Shown in pieces: positions 20,457 to 28,557 of a stretch of 38,720 nucleotides of DNA (the stretch's first letter is position 1; each line of letters begins with the position of its first letter). Source of the stretch: a virus; IMG/VR virus record IMGVR_UViG_3300021961_000008, positions 1 through 38,720 of that record. One strand, given 5' to 3'. A model generated the notes under the pieces. The model was not told the DNA's origin, made no database searches, and saw only the letters and a list, made by a program, of their open reading frames with translations. Made by a program: the position numbers and the translations under genes.

Positions 20457-22847
20457 TCACGCGCCACCGACACCGAACTCACCACGCACCACGACACCGG
20501 CCGCCCGGCCCAGTTGTCCCGGCCCCAGCCGCACCGCCAGACCCGCAAACGCCCGCGCATCCCGCGTCCGCACGGCCTGCAATCCCCTCTGCTTGAGCGC
20601 GGCCGACAACCGCTTGGCGCTCCCAACGTACTCGCCCTGCTCGACCGCCCAGCCGCGCCAGCTCTCGAACAGCTCGGGAATGGTCGCGAACTCTGCCGGC
20701 CCCGCCGTGCAGCAGTCGTCGATCCAACGCCCGAACACGTCCTCCTCCTCGCAGTAATCGTCGGTCGCGTCGAGCACCGCCTGCGGCGGCCGGAGACCAT
20801 CGCGCTGCCACTCTAGGCACGCCTCGACCGCCCAGCCCATGATGGCCGGCAGCTCGGCCCTAAGCCGCTCTGGCAGCGTCTGGTCGACCACAGCAGGCGG
20901 CCGGATGAACGGCACCACATGCAGCCGACGCCTGATGCCGCTCTCGACGTTGCGAATGGCCGGGCGATGGTTGCCCAAAAACACCAGCTTGAACTGCGGC
21001 ACATAGGTGAACTCGTCGCGGTGCAGGAACCGCGCGGTGACCGGCTCGCCGCCCGTCAATTCCTTGACGCGACCCTCGGCCCATCGCCGGCCGTCCTGCG
21101 TCTCGCTAGCCCACACCAACCGCGCGCCGCGCAACCGCGCCAGCTCAGTCGGGTGCCGGTCCACGGTGCTAGCCACAAACGTCTCCATCTGCGACTTGAC
21201 CGCGTAGTCCCCCAGCAGCGACGCCACCAGCCCCGCAAAAACCGACTTGCCAGTGCCGCCCGGGCCGAACAGGAACGACAGGTGCTGCTCGTGCGTCTGC
21301 CCGGTCAGGCAGTACCCAATCAGCCGCCGCAGGTAGCCCAGCAGCGCATCGTCCTCGCCCGTGGCCCAGCGCAGGAACTCCAGCCACGCCACCGGCCGCG
21401 TCTTGCGGTCAGGCACCGCGCCCGCCACCCGCATCACCAGCTCGCCCCGGTGTCGGTCGCGCAGCACCCCGGTGCGCAGGTCCACGATGCCGCCGGGTGT
21501 GTTCAGCAGCATCGGGTCCGCGTCGAATTGCTCAGCCCGCACATTCACCCGGCGGTCCGCTCGGGCATAGGCCTCGCAGTTGTTGCGCGAGCTCACGCTC
21601 GACAGCCGCTCGGCCACCTTTGTCGCGCGCTCGGCCTTGTAGTCGCCCCGGGCCAGCACCTCGCGCGCGGCCTCTTGCAGCAGCGCCCCGGCCCAGTCCG
21701 CCACCAGCAGCGTCTCGTCCGGCGCCCAGCGCGAGCCGTCCCAGACCAGCCAGCCGCCCAGCGCGGCGCAGTGCTTGGCCTCGTGTGAGTGCGCCAGCAC
21801 CATCCGCGCCGCCATCGCCGCGTCGGTGTACTCCACCGTGCCCCGGCTCTCGACCTCGTCCGCAATCGGCTCCACCGGGAACTCCCACCCGGCCGCGTTC
21901 CAGCCATAGCGCGCGGCGCGGTCCGCCACCCATTGCCATCCGATCCGGTATGGCGAACGCATGCGCGCCCAGTCCCGGGCCACGTTTTGTGGGTCATTGT
22001 CTCCATCAGGCCAGCGCGCGGCCCATGCCTGATAGACCTGCAACGCGGCGCCCTCATCGGCCGCGCCCGCGGCCTTGATGGCGATGCCCACCGCGATGTA
22101 CTCCTCGTAGTTGGCGGCATCGTTGGGCATGGCCGCCACAGCGCTCGCCAGCAGGTCCAGAGACGGCGCGCGCAGTGAGTCCTGCGCAGGCGCATCCCCA
22201 GCCATCGCCACCGCACCCGTGCCCTCTCGCTCGACCTTGAGCCCCAGAAAATCCACCTCGGACTCAAGCGCGGCAAAGAATGCCTGCACCTTGTCCCGGT
22301 CGACCTCGCGCAGGCCCATTGGGCTCAGCTCGCACAAGTCCGCGTCCCACTCGTAGGGGCGGCCTGTGGTGGCGTGTGTGCCCGCGATGACGTACTGCTG
22401 CCCATCGGCCAGCATCTCGACCAGATGCCGCTTGCCGCTATCCTCAGTCAGCCACAGCCGCATCCGGCCGAACGGTGTCGAGCAGCGGTAGGCCAGCAGC
22501 CGCTTGGGGGCGCGTCCGATCCGACAGGGCGCCGGCCCCAGTATCTCCAACGCGAGCCGCTCGACGACCGCGGCGAGGTCCTCGTCCAGCACATCGATGT
22601 CGAGCGCCGGATAGGTCCGCGCCCGCAGGCCGATGCTGGCCCCGGTGCGGTCCATCGTCTGCGCATCGGACAGACGCACCTCGGCGCGGCGCCAGTCGTA
22701 CCCGGCCCACCCCGCGCCACCCAATCGCGCTGGCGCCTTGCCCAGCGCATCCGGCTTGATATTGCTAGCCGGAGACAACGCGGCGCCCGGAGGCGCCACG
22801 CTGACGAGGTCCGTAAACCCCGCCGAAAATAGTTGTTCTGCTCTCAC
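20457..22847 (-). CDS. Primase-helicase (Prim-Pol, D5, SF3 helicase)
   Basis: The product is 796 aa from the GTG at 22847. The N-terminal ~200 residues match a bifunctional primase-polymerase domain (PALDIDVLDEDLAAVVERLA, then GRAPKRLLAYRC). A middle segment (VGIAIKAAGAADEGAALQVY, then QAWAARWPDGDN) is the primase C-terminal type. The D5 N-terminal domain (HCAALGGWLVWDGSRWAPDE) leads to the SF3 ATPase: Walker A LFGPGGTGKS near residue 528, an acidic LVWASETQDGRRW, and sensor KLVFLGNHRP. It would prime and unwind phage DNA. ATG codons upstream belong to the polymerase overlap, and GTG is preceded by GAGGGG. It lies next to the iterons. Confidence 0.88.
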   Translation of the reverse strand: MRAEQLFSAGFTDLVSVAPPGAALSPASNIKPDALGKAPARLGGAGWAGYDWRRAEVRLSDAQTMDRTGASIGLRARTYPALDIDVLDEDLAAVVERLALEILGPAPCRIGRAPKRLLAYRCSTPFGRMRLWLTEDSGKRHLVEMLADGQQYVIAGTHATTGRPYEWDADLCELSPMGLREVDRDKVQAFFAALESEVDFLGLKVEREGTGAVAMAGDAPAQDSLRAPSLDLLASAVAAMPNDAANYEEYIAVGIAIKAAGAADEGAALQVYQAWAARWPDGDNDPQNVARDWARMRSPYRIGWQWVADRAARYGWNAAGWEFPVEPIADEVESRGTVEYTDAAMAARMVLAHSHEAKHCAALGGWLVWDGSRWAPDETLLVADWAGALLQEAAREVLARGDYKAERATKVAERLSSVSSRNNCEAYARADRRVNVRAEQFDADPMLLNTPGGIVDLRTGVLRDRHRGELVMRVAGAVPDRKTRPVAWLEFLRWATGEDDALLGYLRRLIGYCLTGQTHEQHLSFLFGPGGTGKSVFAGLVASLLGDYAVKSQMETFVASTVDRHPTELARLRGARLVWASETQDGRRWAEGRVKELTGGEPVTARFLHRDEFTYVPQFKLVFLGNHRPAIRNVESGIRRRLHVVPFIRPPAVVDQTLPERLRAELPAIMGWAVEACLEWQRDGLRPPQAVLDATDDYCEEEDVFGRWIDDCCTAGPAEFATIPELFESWRGWAVEQGEYVGSAKRLSAALKQRGLQAVRTRDARAFAGLAVRLGPGQLGRAAGVVVRGEFGVGGA

Positions 22848-22854
22848 GTTCCCC

Positions 22855-24798
22855 TCACTTTCTGTATCGTTGCCCTTTCCAACCCTCGGCCGCCAGCGGC
22901 AGCCCGGATGCCCATAATGGCGCATCACACATCGCATCTTCCAGAGCCGGCACTGATGCCTGTTCTTCTGGGACCTCGCAAACAATTTCGTCGTGTACCG
23001 ACAGCACGACCGGCATGCCGGCCTTTTCTGTCGTCAGCATTGCATGCCAAAGCAGATCCGCCGCGATGGCCTGCACCGCGTTTTCGACCAGCAGCCCACT
23101 GTACAGATCGCGCGGGGCCCACTGCCGAGTTACCGAATTGACGCCCCAGACGCGCACCGCCGGCTGGGTCGAGCCCCACGGGGTGGCGCGGTCCACCAGC
23201 GCCGGTTTGGCGTAGGCCAGCGCGCGCCCGGACGGCAGCTCCATGCGCAGGAATCGGTCCCGGAACTGAAACCGGACCTTGTCTCCGACGCGGTACACCG
23301 CGCCCGGGCTTTCCATCGCCGCGACACAAGCCTGCTCCATCTGCTTCCAGAGCCGCGTGATTGCCGTGTTCGAGCCTCGATACACATCCACGACACGCTT
23401 GGCCTCTTCTGCATCGATGTCGACGTTCTGGGCGCCGCAGGAATCGCGAAACTTGACGTGGCCCATGCCATACCCAAGGCCCAGCACGGCCATCTTGGCA
23501 AGCTGCCGTTCGCCCTTTGTGATGCGGTCCGCCGGCTTGGCGTAGATGCGGGAACCCATCTCCCGATACACGTCGCCACCATCCGCAAACGTCTGCAAGA
23601 GCGCATCCTCCCCGGCCAGCCACGCCAGCACCCGGGCCTCGATGGCAGCGTAGTCCGCAGCCACCAGCAGATGCCCCGGCGCGGCCATCATCATCGGCCG
23701 CAGCATCGACGACAGCACCTCCAGCACCGGATAGTGAACGTCGATGCCGTCGATGTCTCCGGCTAGCACGTCGGGGATAAAACGCTCGGGCTTGTTGACT
23801 GCACCGCGCGGGAAGTTCTGCGGCTGCACGAGCTGGCCAGACCAGCGCCCGGTGGAGGCGCCGTGGAACATCATCAGGCCCCGCAGGCGCCCGTCCTCGC
23901 AGACGCACTCCAGCATCGTGTTGACCTTGGCCACCGACGACCGGCCAAACTCCTCGCGCAGGCGCAGCGCTGTCTCCTGCTCTGGCAGCAGGTCTGGCAG
24001 CTCCAGCATGCGGCTGACGTTAAGTTTGTCGACGCCCGGAGTCTCTAGCCCGCTCTCGCGCAGCCACGCGGTGAGCTGCGCCGCGCTGGTGACCGCGCTG
24101 ACCGCGTTGTTTGTTGCCTGACGCATCGCGGCGTCGGCGAGGTCGGTAGCCTGCTCGGCCATCTTTTGCGCGGCTTGCGCGAGCTCACGGTCCAGCAGGA
24201 TACCGCGGTCGTTGATCGTCTGGTCGAGCAGGTACACCTCGCGGCTCAGCGGCGGCAGCTCCGGGATGACCTGCGCGCAAGCGCTCTCGGTGCGCACGTC
24301 CTGTTTGCAGTACTCGACTAGCGCGCTGACTTTTTCCCGCTGATGCCACCAGACCGGGCCGCTGTCGGCTATCAACCGCGGCCGGCACATTTGCAACATC
24401 AGCCGCTGGCCGCTGCCGTCCTTCTGGTCCAAGACGCCCAGCACCTTAGCAGCGTCGCCGAGTTTGTTGGGCAGCGCCATCGCTCGCGCATCCGCGGCCG
24501 TGCAGTACCACTGCTCGCGCGGGATGGCCGGGAATCGATAGCGCGGGACCATAATCCGGTCCCAGATGCGCCGCTCGAACCCGGCGTTCCACGCTCGCAT
24601 TGGCACGCCCTGCGCGATTAACGACAGCAGCTCCACGTCCCAGCCGCTGATGCCGGGGCGCCACTCGCGAACCTCATCATCGAAGGGCAGCCGGTAGGCC
24701 ATACACCAGACATCGGTAGTAGGGTCTTCGGTGTAGCGGTACACGCCGACCGCGCGCAGGTCGCTACAGCTCCGGGTCTCGAAGTCGATGCTGATCAT
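22855..24798 (-). CDS. Family A DNA polymerase with 3'-5' exonuclease
   Basis: The product is 647 aa. The exonuclease has DFET (Asp5, Glu7), WNAGFE (70-75) and YCKQDV (163-168). The polymerase has the TGRWS/QPQNFPRG block (316-332), motif A ADYAAIEARVLAWL (381-394), motif B RQLAKMAVLGLGYG (431-444) with Lys435, and motif C VHDE (601-604). All catalytic residues are present, and there is no 5' nuclease domain. It is the phage replicase, sharing an operon with the primase-helicase, from which it is separated by 7 bases. The ATG at 24798 overlaps the gene upstream by 4 bp. Confidence 0.93.
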   Translation of the reverse strand: MISIDFETRSCSDLRAVGVYRYTEDPTTDVWCMAYRLPFDDEVREWRPGISGWDVELLSLIAQGVPMRAWNAGFERRIWDRIMVPRYRFPAIPREQWYCTAADARAMALPNKLGDAAKVLGVLDQKDGSGQRLMLQMCRPRLIADSGPVWWHQREKVSALVEYCKQDVRTESACAQVIPELPPLSREVYLLDQTINDRGILLDRELAQAAQKMAEQATDLADAAMRQATNNAVSAVTSAAQLTAWLRESGLETPGVDKLNVSRMLELPDLLPEQETALRLREEFGRSSVAKVNTMLECVCEDGRLRGLMMFHGASTGRWSGQLVQPQNFPRGAVNKPERFIPDVLAGDIDGIDVHYPVLEVLSSMLRPMMMAAPGHLLVAADYAAIEARVLAWLAGEDALLQTFADGGDVYREMGSRIYAKPADRITKGERQLAKMAVLGLGYGMGHVKFRDSCGAQNVDIDAEEAKRVVDVYRGSNTAITRLWKQMEQACVAAMESPGAVYRVGDKVRFQFRDRFLRMELPSGRALAYAKPALVDRATPWGSTQPAVRVWGVNSVTRQWAPRDLYSGLLVENAVQAIAADLLWHAMLTTEKAGMPVVLSVHDEIVCEVPEEQASVPALEDAMCDAPLWASGLPLAAEGWKGQRYRK

Positions 24799-24983
24799 AC
24801 CGGCCGCCCCGCGCGGATCGCTTTGGCGCAGTCATATGGCGTTGCGCCCTCGGGCCAGTCCTGTAGCTGCTCGCAGATTTTTGCGCAACGCTCCCTCTCC
24901 TTGCGCTCGGCGGCAGCGACCAGCGCGGCGCACCGGCACAACTCAACCGGCGCGTCGCATTGGCCGCAGACGTCGCGGTTCAT
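24795..24983 (-). CDS. Tiny 'AAER..CA' family protein with Cys pair
   Basis: The product is 62 aa: MNRDVCGQCDAPVELCRCAA holds CxxC and CxC Cys groups, then LVAAAERKERERCAKICEQL and CAKAIRAGRPV. It belongs to the chain of small proteins in this operon that share an 'AAERE.CA..CE' helix. The start at 24983 uses the AGGGGG embedded in the last codons of the gene upstream (ERGQE), and it overlaps the polymerase start. Function unknown; the Cys may bind zinc. Confidence 0.7.
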   Translation of the reverse strand: MNRDVCGQCDAPVELCRCAALVAAAERKERERCAKICEQLQDWPEGATPYDCAKAIRAGRPV

Positions 24984-25318
24984 TCCTGCCCCCTTTCGCT
25001 AATTGCTGCCATCACGGCCAACGCGCCGATTGCCCTCCACTGGGCGAGGTCGTCGCCCAGTTGCAGTTGAAAGTCTGCGTAGCCTTCCGCAGCCTTCGCG
25101 CACGCCTCGCGCTCGGCCAGCACCGCCGCCGCCAGATTTTTCTGCCGGTAATCGCATTCGCAAATAGGGCAATTTTCTTGCTGCTCGGCCAGCACCGCCG
25201 CTTCCACAATTTTTTCGATTCGGTCTAACATGTCGGAGTGCTGAGTTTTCCCAAGCATTTCCGACGTTTTCGGCAACGTCATCCAGCCCAGACGCTGACA
25301 AATCTCTTCCCTAGTCAT
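24980..25318 (-). CDS. Small 'AAER..CA' family protein with duplicated helix
   Basis: The product is 112 aa. It opens MTREEICQRLGWMTLPKTSE and contains the helix twice: AAVLAEQQENCPICECDYRQ and AAVLAEREACAKAAEGYADF. The duplication shows in DNA as an identical 18-bp block at 25111-25128 and 25183-25200. The first copy carries a CPICEC knuckle. It ends ISERGQE, whose codons form the ribosome site of the next gene. The N-terminal MTREEI is shared with the gene at 25705-25878. No function is known. Confidence 0.72.
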   Translation of the reverse strand: MTREEICQRLGWMTLPKTSEMLGKTQHSDMLDRIEKIVEAAVLAEQQENCPICECDYRQKNLAAAVLAEREACAKAAEGYADFQLQLGDDLAQWRAIGALAVMAAISERGQE

Positions 25319-25467
25319 TCCTGCCCCCTTGCGCGAATCGCCTTTTCTTTGTCGTCTGCCACTGCGCCGCGCAGCGCGTTTATGGCGTCAAAGATCTTGG
25401 TCGCCGTTTCCTCGTCATCCCAACACTTAATTAAGTGTTGCGCCGCTTCCCTCAGTTTTTTACACAT
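25315..25467 (-). CDS. Tiny helical protein ending in IRARGQE
   Basis: The product is 50 aa: MCKKLREAAQHLIKCWDDEE, then TATKIFDAINALRGAVADDK, EKAIRARGQE. The ATG at 25467 is chosen because AAGGGGG, the end of the gene above, lies 6 bases upstream; the longer frame to 25557 has no such signal. The last four codons GCA AGG GGG CAG are in turn the ribosome site of the next gene, whose ATG overlaps this stop (AATGA). Function unknown. Confidence 0.65.
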   Translation of the reverse strand: MCKKLREAAQHLIKCWDDEETATKIFDAINALRGAVADDKEKAIRARGQE

Positions 25468-25708
25468 TTTTCCCCCTTGCGCGGATTTTCGCCGCGCTAA
25501 CACATGCGCCTTTTTTGAACCCCTGCGCCCAATGCTCAAGTTCCGGGCTGCCCCCATAGCGCCGCTCTAGGCGGTCGCAAATCCCCGCACACGCTTCGCG
25601 CTCGGCAGCGACTGCATCCATCACTGCGCCAATGACTCCATCCATCAGACGTTGGTCAGTTATCGTAAGATTCTTAGCGATGATTTCTTCAATTTGTTCA
25701 AGGTTCAT
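25460..25708 (-). CDS. Small 'AAER..CA' family protein, 82 aa
   Basis: It opens MNLEQIEEIIAKNLTITDQR and has the family helix (AVAAEREACAGICDRLERRY, then GGSPELEHWAQGFKKGACVS). It ends AAKIRARGKNV, coded by CGCGCAAGGGGGAAAAATG, which also starts the next gene. Overlaps are 4 bp upstream and 8 bp downstream. It is all helical and charged with no known role; the base composition is lower in GC than the flanking replication genes. Confidence 0.7.
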   Translation of the reverse strand: MNLEQIEEIIAKNLTITDQRLMDGVIGAVMDAVAAEREACAGICDRLERRYGGSPELEHWAQGFKKGACVSAAKIRARGKNV

Positions 25709-25878
25709 TTGGCGACATAGCAGCGTTGCTGCTCCTCTTTCAACGCCTGCCTTTCGGCAGCGGCGACAAGGGCGGCGAGGCGTTCAATGTCCTGCAAATT
25801 GCAGGTAAAGTCGGAGGACATGTCGTGGGCATCAAACCCAGCATCCCGCGCCAACCGGATGATTTCTTCGCGTGTCAT
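25705..25878 (-). CDS. Tiny MTREEI-type protein, 57 aa
   Basis: The protein reads MTREEIIRLARDAGFDAHDM, then SSDFTCNLQDIERLAALVAA, AERQALKEEQQRCYVAK. It shares MTREEI with the gene at 24980 and the AAER helix with its neighbours. Proteins of the type 'MTREEI...AR.AGF......ER.A.LVAAAER' are common in phage replication regions. The ATG at 25878 overlaps the TGA above; AGGGGGGA precedes it. The longer frame to 25932 is rejected. Confidence 0.7.
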   Translation of the reverse strand: MTREEIIRLARDAGFDAHDMSSDFTCNLQDIERLAALVAAAERQALKEEQQRCYVAK

Positions 25879-26039
25879 ATCTTCCCCCCTTTCGCGGATT
25901 TGTTTTTGTCGGCCCGCTGCTTGATAGCGCACGGCGCATGGATTGTTCGCCAGCCGCCAAGGTGGCGCTCAAAATGCCCAGCTCCCCTCTCGACCGTCGC
26001 ACCACAGGCATAGCATTGGCCCGGGTATCGGTTTCTCAT
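25875..26039 (-). CDS. Tiny zinc-finger-like protein, 54 aa
   Basis: The protein is MRNRYPGQCYACGATVERGA, then GHFERHLGGWRTIHAPCAIK and a Lys-rich end. CYAC plus HAPC gives a C2-HxxC-type metal site with a GHF turn and the Trp before the second half. It ends KSAKGGKI; the codons form AAAGGGGGGAAG, the ribosome site of the next gene. It overlaps both neighbours by 3-4 bp. It was identified by direct translation of the minus strand. Confidence 0.72.
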   Translation of the reverse strand: MRNRYPGQCYACGATVERGAGHFERHLGGWRTIHAPCAIKQRADKNKSAKGGKI

Positions 26040-26323
26040 TTCTCCCCCCTTGCGCCGCTGGCGCTTTCGGCTGCAAGCGCTGCGTACGCGACATCGTCGA
26101 TGTAGTCGTCTTCCCGATATGCGCCCTGCGCGCCCCGCGCCTTTTTGAGAATGGACATAAACTGCCAGCCCTCTGTCTCGGTCAGATCATGATTGTAGAG
26201 AGTGTTAAAAGCTGCCACGGCTCTGGCCATCGAGCGCTCTCCGGTTGGCGTGTCTCGGCTGGCCGCGCGGTCCTCCATTTCAGCCTTCGCTTGCGCTAAA
26301 TAATCTGTCGCACGTCTGCTCAT
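26036..26323 (-). CDS. DUF6378-like protein
   Basis: The product is 95 aa. The central block MARAVAAFNTLYNHDLTETE, then GWQFMSILKKARGAQGAYRE and DDYIDDVAYAALAAESA, is the DUF6378 pattern widespread in phages, usually near replication or nucleotide genes. It is a small helical domain with a conserved acidic DDY.D group; no activity has been shown that I know of. Start and stop both overlap neighbours by 4 bp. Confidence 0.8.
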   Translation of the reverse strand: MSRRATDYLAQAKAEMEDRAASRDTPTGERSMARAVAAFNTLYNHDLTETEGWQFMSILKKARGAQGAYREDDYIDDVAYAALAAESASGARGEK

Positions 26324-26799
26324 TTCTTCATGCTCTCCACGAACTTTTTGAGTTTTTCAAACGAGTCTTTGCCGATGTATCCGCCTTTGTTCCAACTTGA
26401 GACTGTTTGCTGCGAAACGCCGAGCTCAGCCGAAAGTTTTCGGTGAGATAGTTGGCTCTTTTTTATCAGCTTCTTGATTTCGGCCTGCGCTTCCAGCAGT
26501 AGCTCGAGAGACATTGTGCGGACGGGGCGTTGCGCGGTGCCATTCTCGTCCTCGGCATCGTCTTCCTCGTCGTCCTTCGGCGCGCAATACACCGGCTGCT
26601 GGCCATCAAGATTCAGCCGGACCCGCCACGCGCGGCGGGGCATGCCCTTGGCCTCAAGTCGGGCGGCCAAGGTCATCGCGGCTTGGAATTGCTCGGCGGT
26701 CTGGAAGTAGGCCCGATAGCTGGCGTCGCCGCCTCTGGGCCCGCTGTGCGGATTCGCAGCGGCCACTCCGGTCTCGCTGCGTTTGTGATGTGCTGGCAT
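26320..26799 (-). CDS. Helix-turn-helix regulator with acidic linker
   Basis: The product is 159 aa. The N-terminal domain (DASYRAYFQTAEQFQAAMTL, then AARLEAKGMPRRAWRVRLNL) is followed by an acidic linker (DDEEDDAEDENG). The C terminus is an XRE-type helix-turn-helix: LIKKSQLSHRKLSAELGVSQ, then QTVSSWNKGGYIGKDSFEKL. This is the only gene in the replication block that starts with the shared leader (AACCGAGGACACGAGAATG). It could control the replication block or the leader-bearing genes. No effector domain is visible. Confidence 0.78.
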   Translation of the reverse strand: MPAHHKRSETGVAAANPHSGPRGGDASYRAYFQTAEQFQAAMTLAARLEAKGMPRRAWRVRLNLDGQQPVYCAPKDDEEDDAEDENGTAQRPVRTMSLELLLEAQAEIKKLIKKSQLSHRKLSAELGVSQQTVSSWNKGGYIGKDSFEKLKKFVESMKK

Positions 26800-26815
26800 T
26801 CTCGTGTCCTCGGTT
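26797..26815 (-). promoter_or_regulatory. Shared start leader before the HTH gene
   Basis: AACCGAGGACACGAGAATG matches the consensus with two changes outside the ribosome site. A 6-bp GC stem (GCGGCG/CGCCGC) lies just upstream at about 26821-26856, overlapping the end of the DUF2815 gene. Confidence 0.8.
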
Positions 26816-26853
26816 GGGACGCGGCGACCGCGATGGCCGCCGCGCCGAATGGT

Positions 26854-27396
26854 TTACAGGTCGTCGAGTGACTCCCCGGCCTCGGCCTCGAACTCGTCCT
26901 GCGCTCGGGCGCGGCCGTCAAGCCGCTCGCCGTCGCCAATCTTTTGCAGATTGCCGAGCGCGAAGCTGACCCCCTTGTTCCCGTTTTTGTCGTACGGGAA
27001 CGGGCGCAGGCTAGCGCGGACGTAGCAGCCCGCGTACACATCGGCCGCGTTCTCGATTGGCTGCGGGCGCCCATCCGGGCCCGCGTAAATCGACACAACG
27101 CCCGGCCGCTGCTGGCTCTTGACGTTCAAGAACACGCTGCCCTGTTCGTAGCCCTTGTCGACACCGTCCTCGCGGAACGGCAGGCGGGCCTTGCCCGTTT
27201 TGACCATCTCGGCCCACTTGGCGCCCCAATGCTCCTTGCCGGCCTCGTCGGCCGCAGCGCGCAGCGCGCTCAGGTCGGCGCCGGGCTCGAACACCAAAGC
27301 GCACGAATAGACCGGCGTGGAGGACCCGGGCGGGGTCTGGGGCTCGAACAGGTGCGGGTAGCTCAAGCGCGCCCGCGGGGTGATTACCTTGCTCAT
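26854..27396 (-). CDS. DUF2815 protein, probable ssDNA-binding protein
   Basis: The product is 180 aa. The DUF2815 pattern is clear: RARLSYPHLFEPQTPPGSST, YSCALVFEPGADL, then ENAADVYAGCYVRASLRPFP and YDKNGNKGVSFALGNLQKIG. The C terminus is acidic (DEFEAEAGESLDDL), like the protein-binding tails of single-strand binding proteins. These proteins accompany DUF2800 nucleases, family A polymerases and SNF2 helicases in a conserved phage module, and an OB-fold ssDNA-binding role is the usual proposal. AGGAGA precedes the ATG at 27396. Confidence 0.85.
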   Translation of the reverse strand: MSKVITPRARLSYPHLFEPQTPPGSSTPVYSCALVFEPGADLSALRAAADEAGKEHWGAKWAEMVKTGKARLPFREDGVDKGYEQGSVFLNVKSQQRPGVVSIYAGPDGRPQPIENAADVYAGCYVRASLRPFPYDKNGNKGVSFALGNLQKIGDGERLDGRARAQDEFEAEAGESLDDL

Positions 27397-27405
27397 AAAC
27401 GTCTC

Positions 27406-28557
27406 CTAGTTTTTCTCGATTGCGGCAAAATCATCGGCCGCGGTAGTGGCGACCACAGCGGGTCGTTTGTCGGCCGCGGGGGCCAGCGTTTCACCGCTGG
27501 AGACCGCCGCCACCAAATCTGCCGGGAAGTTTTTCTTCCCGACCAGTTTCTCGATCTGCGCCGGGCTCTTGATTGCCGGCGCCTCCCAAATATCGGCGCC
27601 GGGCAGGCGGGCCGCTACGGTCTCCGGGTCGCAGGACCATTTGCGGATGGCGCGCTTAGCAACCAGCTTCCAGCCCGGGACTGTCTTCCCGGCCGCCAGC
27701 AGCTCCTGCGCTTGGGCGCGCAGCGCGGTCACCCAGTTGTCGAGCTCCCCCGCGCGAGCCAGCAGCTCACCGACCTGCTCTGCGCTCAGCAACCGCACAT
27801 CGCGCAGCGCGGGCGGGTTGAACTCGTCCTGCGCCGCGGACAGCACCGCGTCACGTTTGGCCGGGCACAGCGCCAGCGCGGGGCAGAACCGGCAGTGCCC
27901 GCCCGGCACCAGCTTCGCGTCTGGCGCCGTCGCGGCCTCGACCCCGTCGATAAGGTCCGCGGCGTAATCCAGCAGGTCCCCCGGGCGGAACGATTCGCAG
28001 CGCACCGGGCCGTCCGCGTGCGGCGCTCGCGGCTGGATGATATAGGCGTCTACCCGGTCGCACGGCGAGTCGTCTGGCAGCCCCAGCAACTGCGCCAGAG
28101 CGTAGTAGCGAAGCTGCGAATTGTTGGCCACCTCGACCGGCACGCCTTGGCCGTGCTTGTAGTCCCCGATCACCAGCAGCTTCTCGGCGCGCCGGTAGAG
28201 CACGAAGTCGGCGGTCCCGAACATCGGAGCCGGCGGGTGCAGACGTTCCAGCGAGCCGCGGCGTTCGAGGCCCCAGTCGTCGGTTTCCTGCACCATGCCG
28301 AGCGCCCAGTCAACGTAGACCTGCACGGCCTCGGCCATCTCCTCGGTGTATTCGACCCCGTTCGATGCTTTCGCGCCGACATACGCCGAGGCCGGCTTGC
28401 CGGCCTTGATGGCCAACTCGCCCATCTCGTGCGCGGCGGTGCCCTCTTCGGCATAGACGCTGCTGGTGTTGGGCACGCCGCGGCTCATCGACACAGAGCC
28501 GGGGCAGGCCATCCAGCGGTAAGCGCTTGATGCGCCAAACTCCGAATGCACCGCCAT
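27406..28557 (-). CDS. DUF2800 nuclease, Cas4/AddB-like PD-(D/E)XK with Fe-S Cys
   Basis: The product is 383 aa from the ATG at 28557, which overlaps the upstream TGA (TGATG); a GTG one codon earlier is less likely. Nuclease residues are in the expected order: GTAAHE (His43), GTADF (Asp117), GDYKHG (Asp132, Lys134). Cys18 and the CRFCPALALC group (222, 225, 231) fit a Cas4/AddB-type [4Fe-4S] cluster. It should process DNA ends in recombination-dependent replication together with the DUF2815 protein. Its family length is normal and no key residue is missing. Confidence 0.87.
   Translation of the reverse strand: MAVHSEFGASSAYRWMACPGSVSMSRGVPNTSSVYAEEGTAAHEMGELAIKAGKPASAYVGAKASNGVEYTEEMAEAVQVYVDWALGMVQETDDWGLERRGSLERLHPPAPMFGTADFVLYRRAEKLLVIGDYKHGQGVPVEVANNSQLRYYALAQLLGLPDDSPCDRVDAYIIQPRAPHADGPVRCESFRPGDLLDYAADLIDGVEAATAPDAKLVPGGHCRFCPALALCPAKRDAVLSAAQDEFNPPALRDVRLLSAEQVGELLARAGELDNWVTALRAQAQELLAAGKTVPGWKLVAKRAIRKWSCDPETVAARLPGADIWEAPAIKSPAQIEKLVGKKNFPADLVAAVSSGETLAPAADKRPAVVATTAADDFAAIEKN

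Larger units (their letters stand above)
20078..20459. promoter_or_regulatory. Opposed iteron array: candidate replication origin or pac site
   Basis: In this region of 393 bp without genes, TGACGCA occurs on the plus strand at 20078, 20087, 20098, 20162 and 20171. Its reverse complement TGCGTCA occurs at 20255, 20338, 20347, 20402, 20411 and 20444. Many pairs are exactly 9 bp apart. Degenerate TCAGTCA copies follow at 20264 and 20453. The two clusters face each other across an alternating purine-pyrimidine tract (about 20200-20236). A 10-bp inverted repeat (TGTGACTCAT, 20307-20316, with its complement at 20326-20335) and a 25-bp direct repeat (20384-20408 and 20426-20450) lie in the right cluster. 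The region is richer in A and T than its surroundings. Confidence 0.8.

Noticed and set aside
20161-20816. Plus-strand frames through the iteron region
   Set aside because: Repeat-driven composition (Thr/His/Arg-rich), no ribosome site, and they run on as shadows of the primase-helicase.
26944-28530. 528-codon plus-strand frame
   Set aside because: Shadow of the DUF2815 and DUF2800 genes, spanning the gap between them; the minus-strand genes have clear motifs and start sites.
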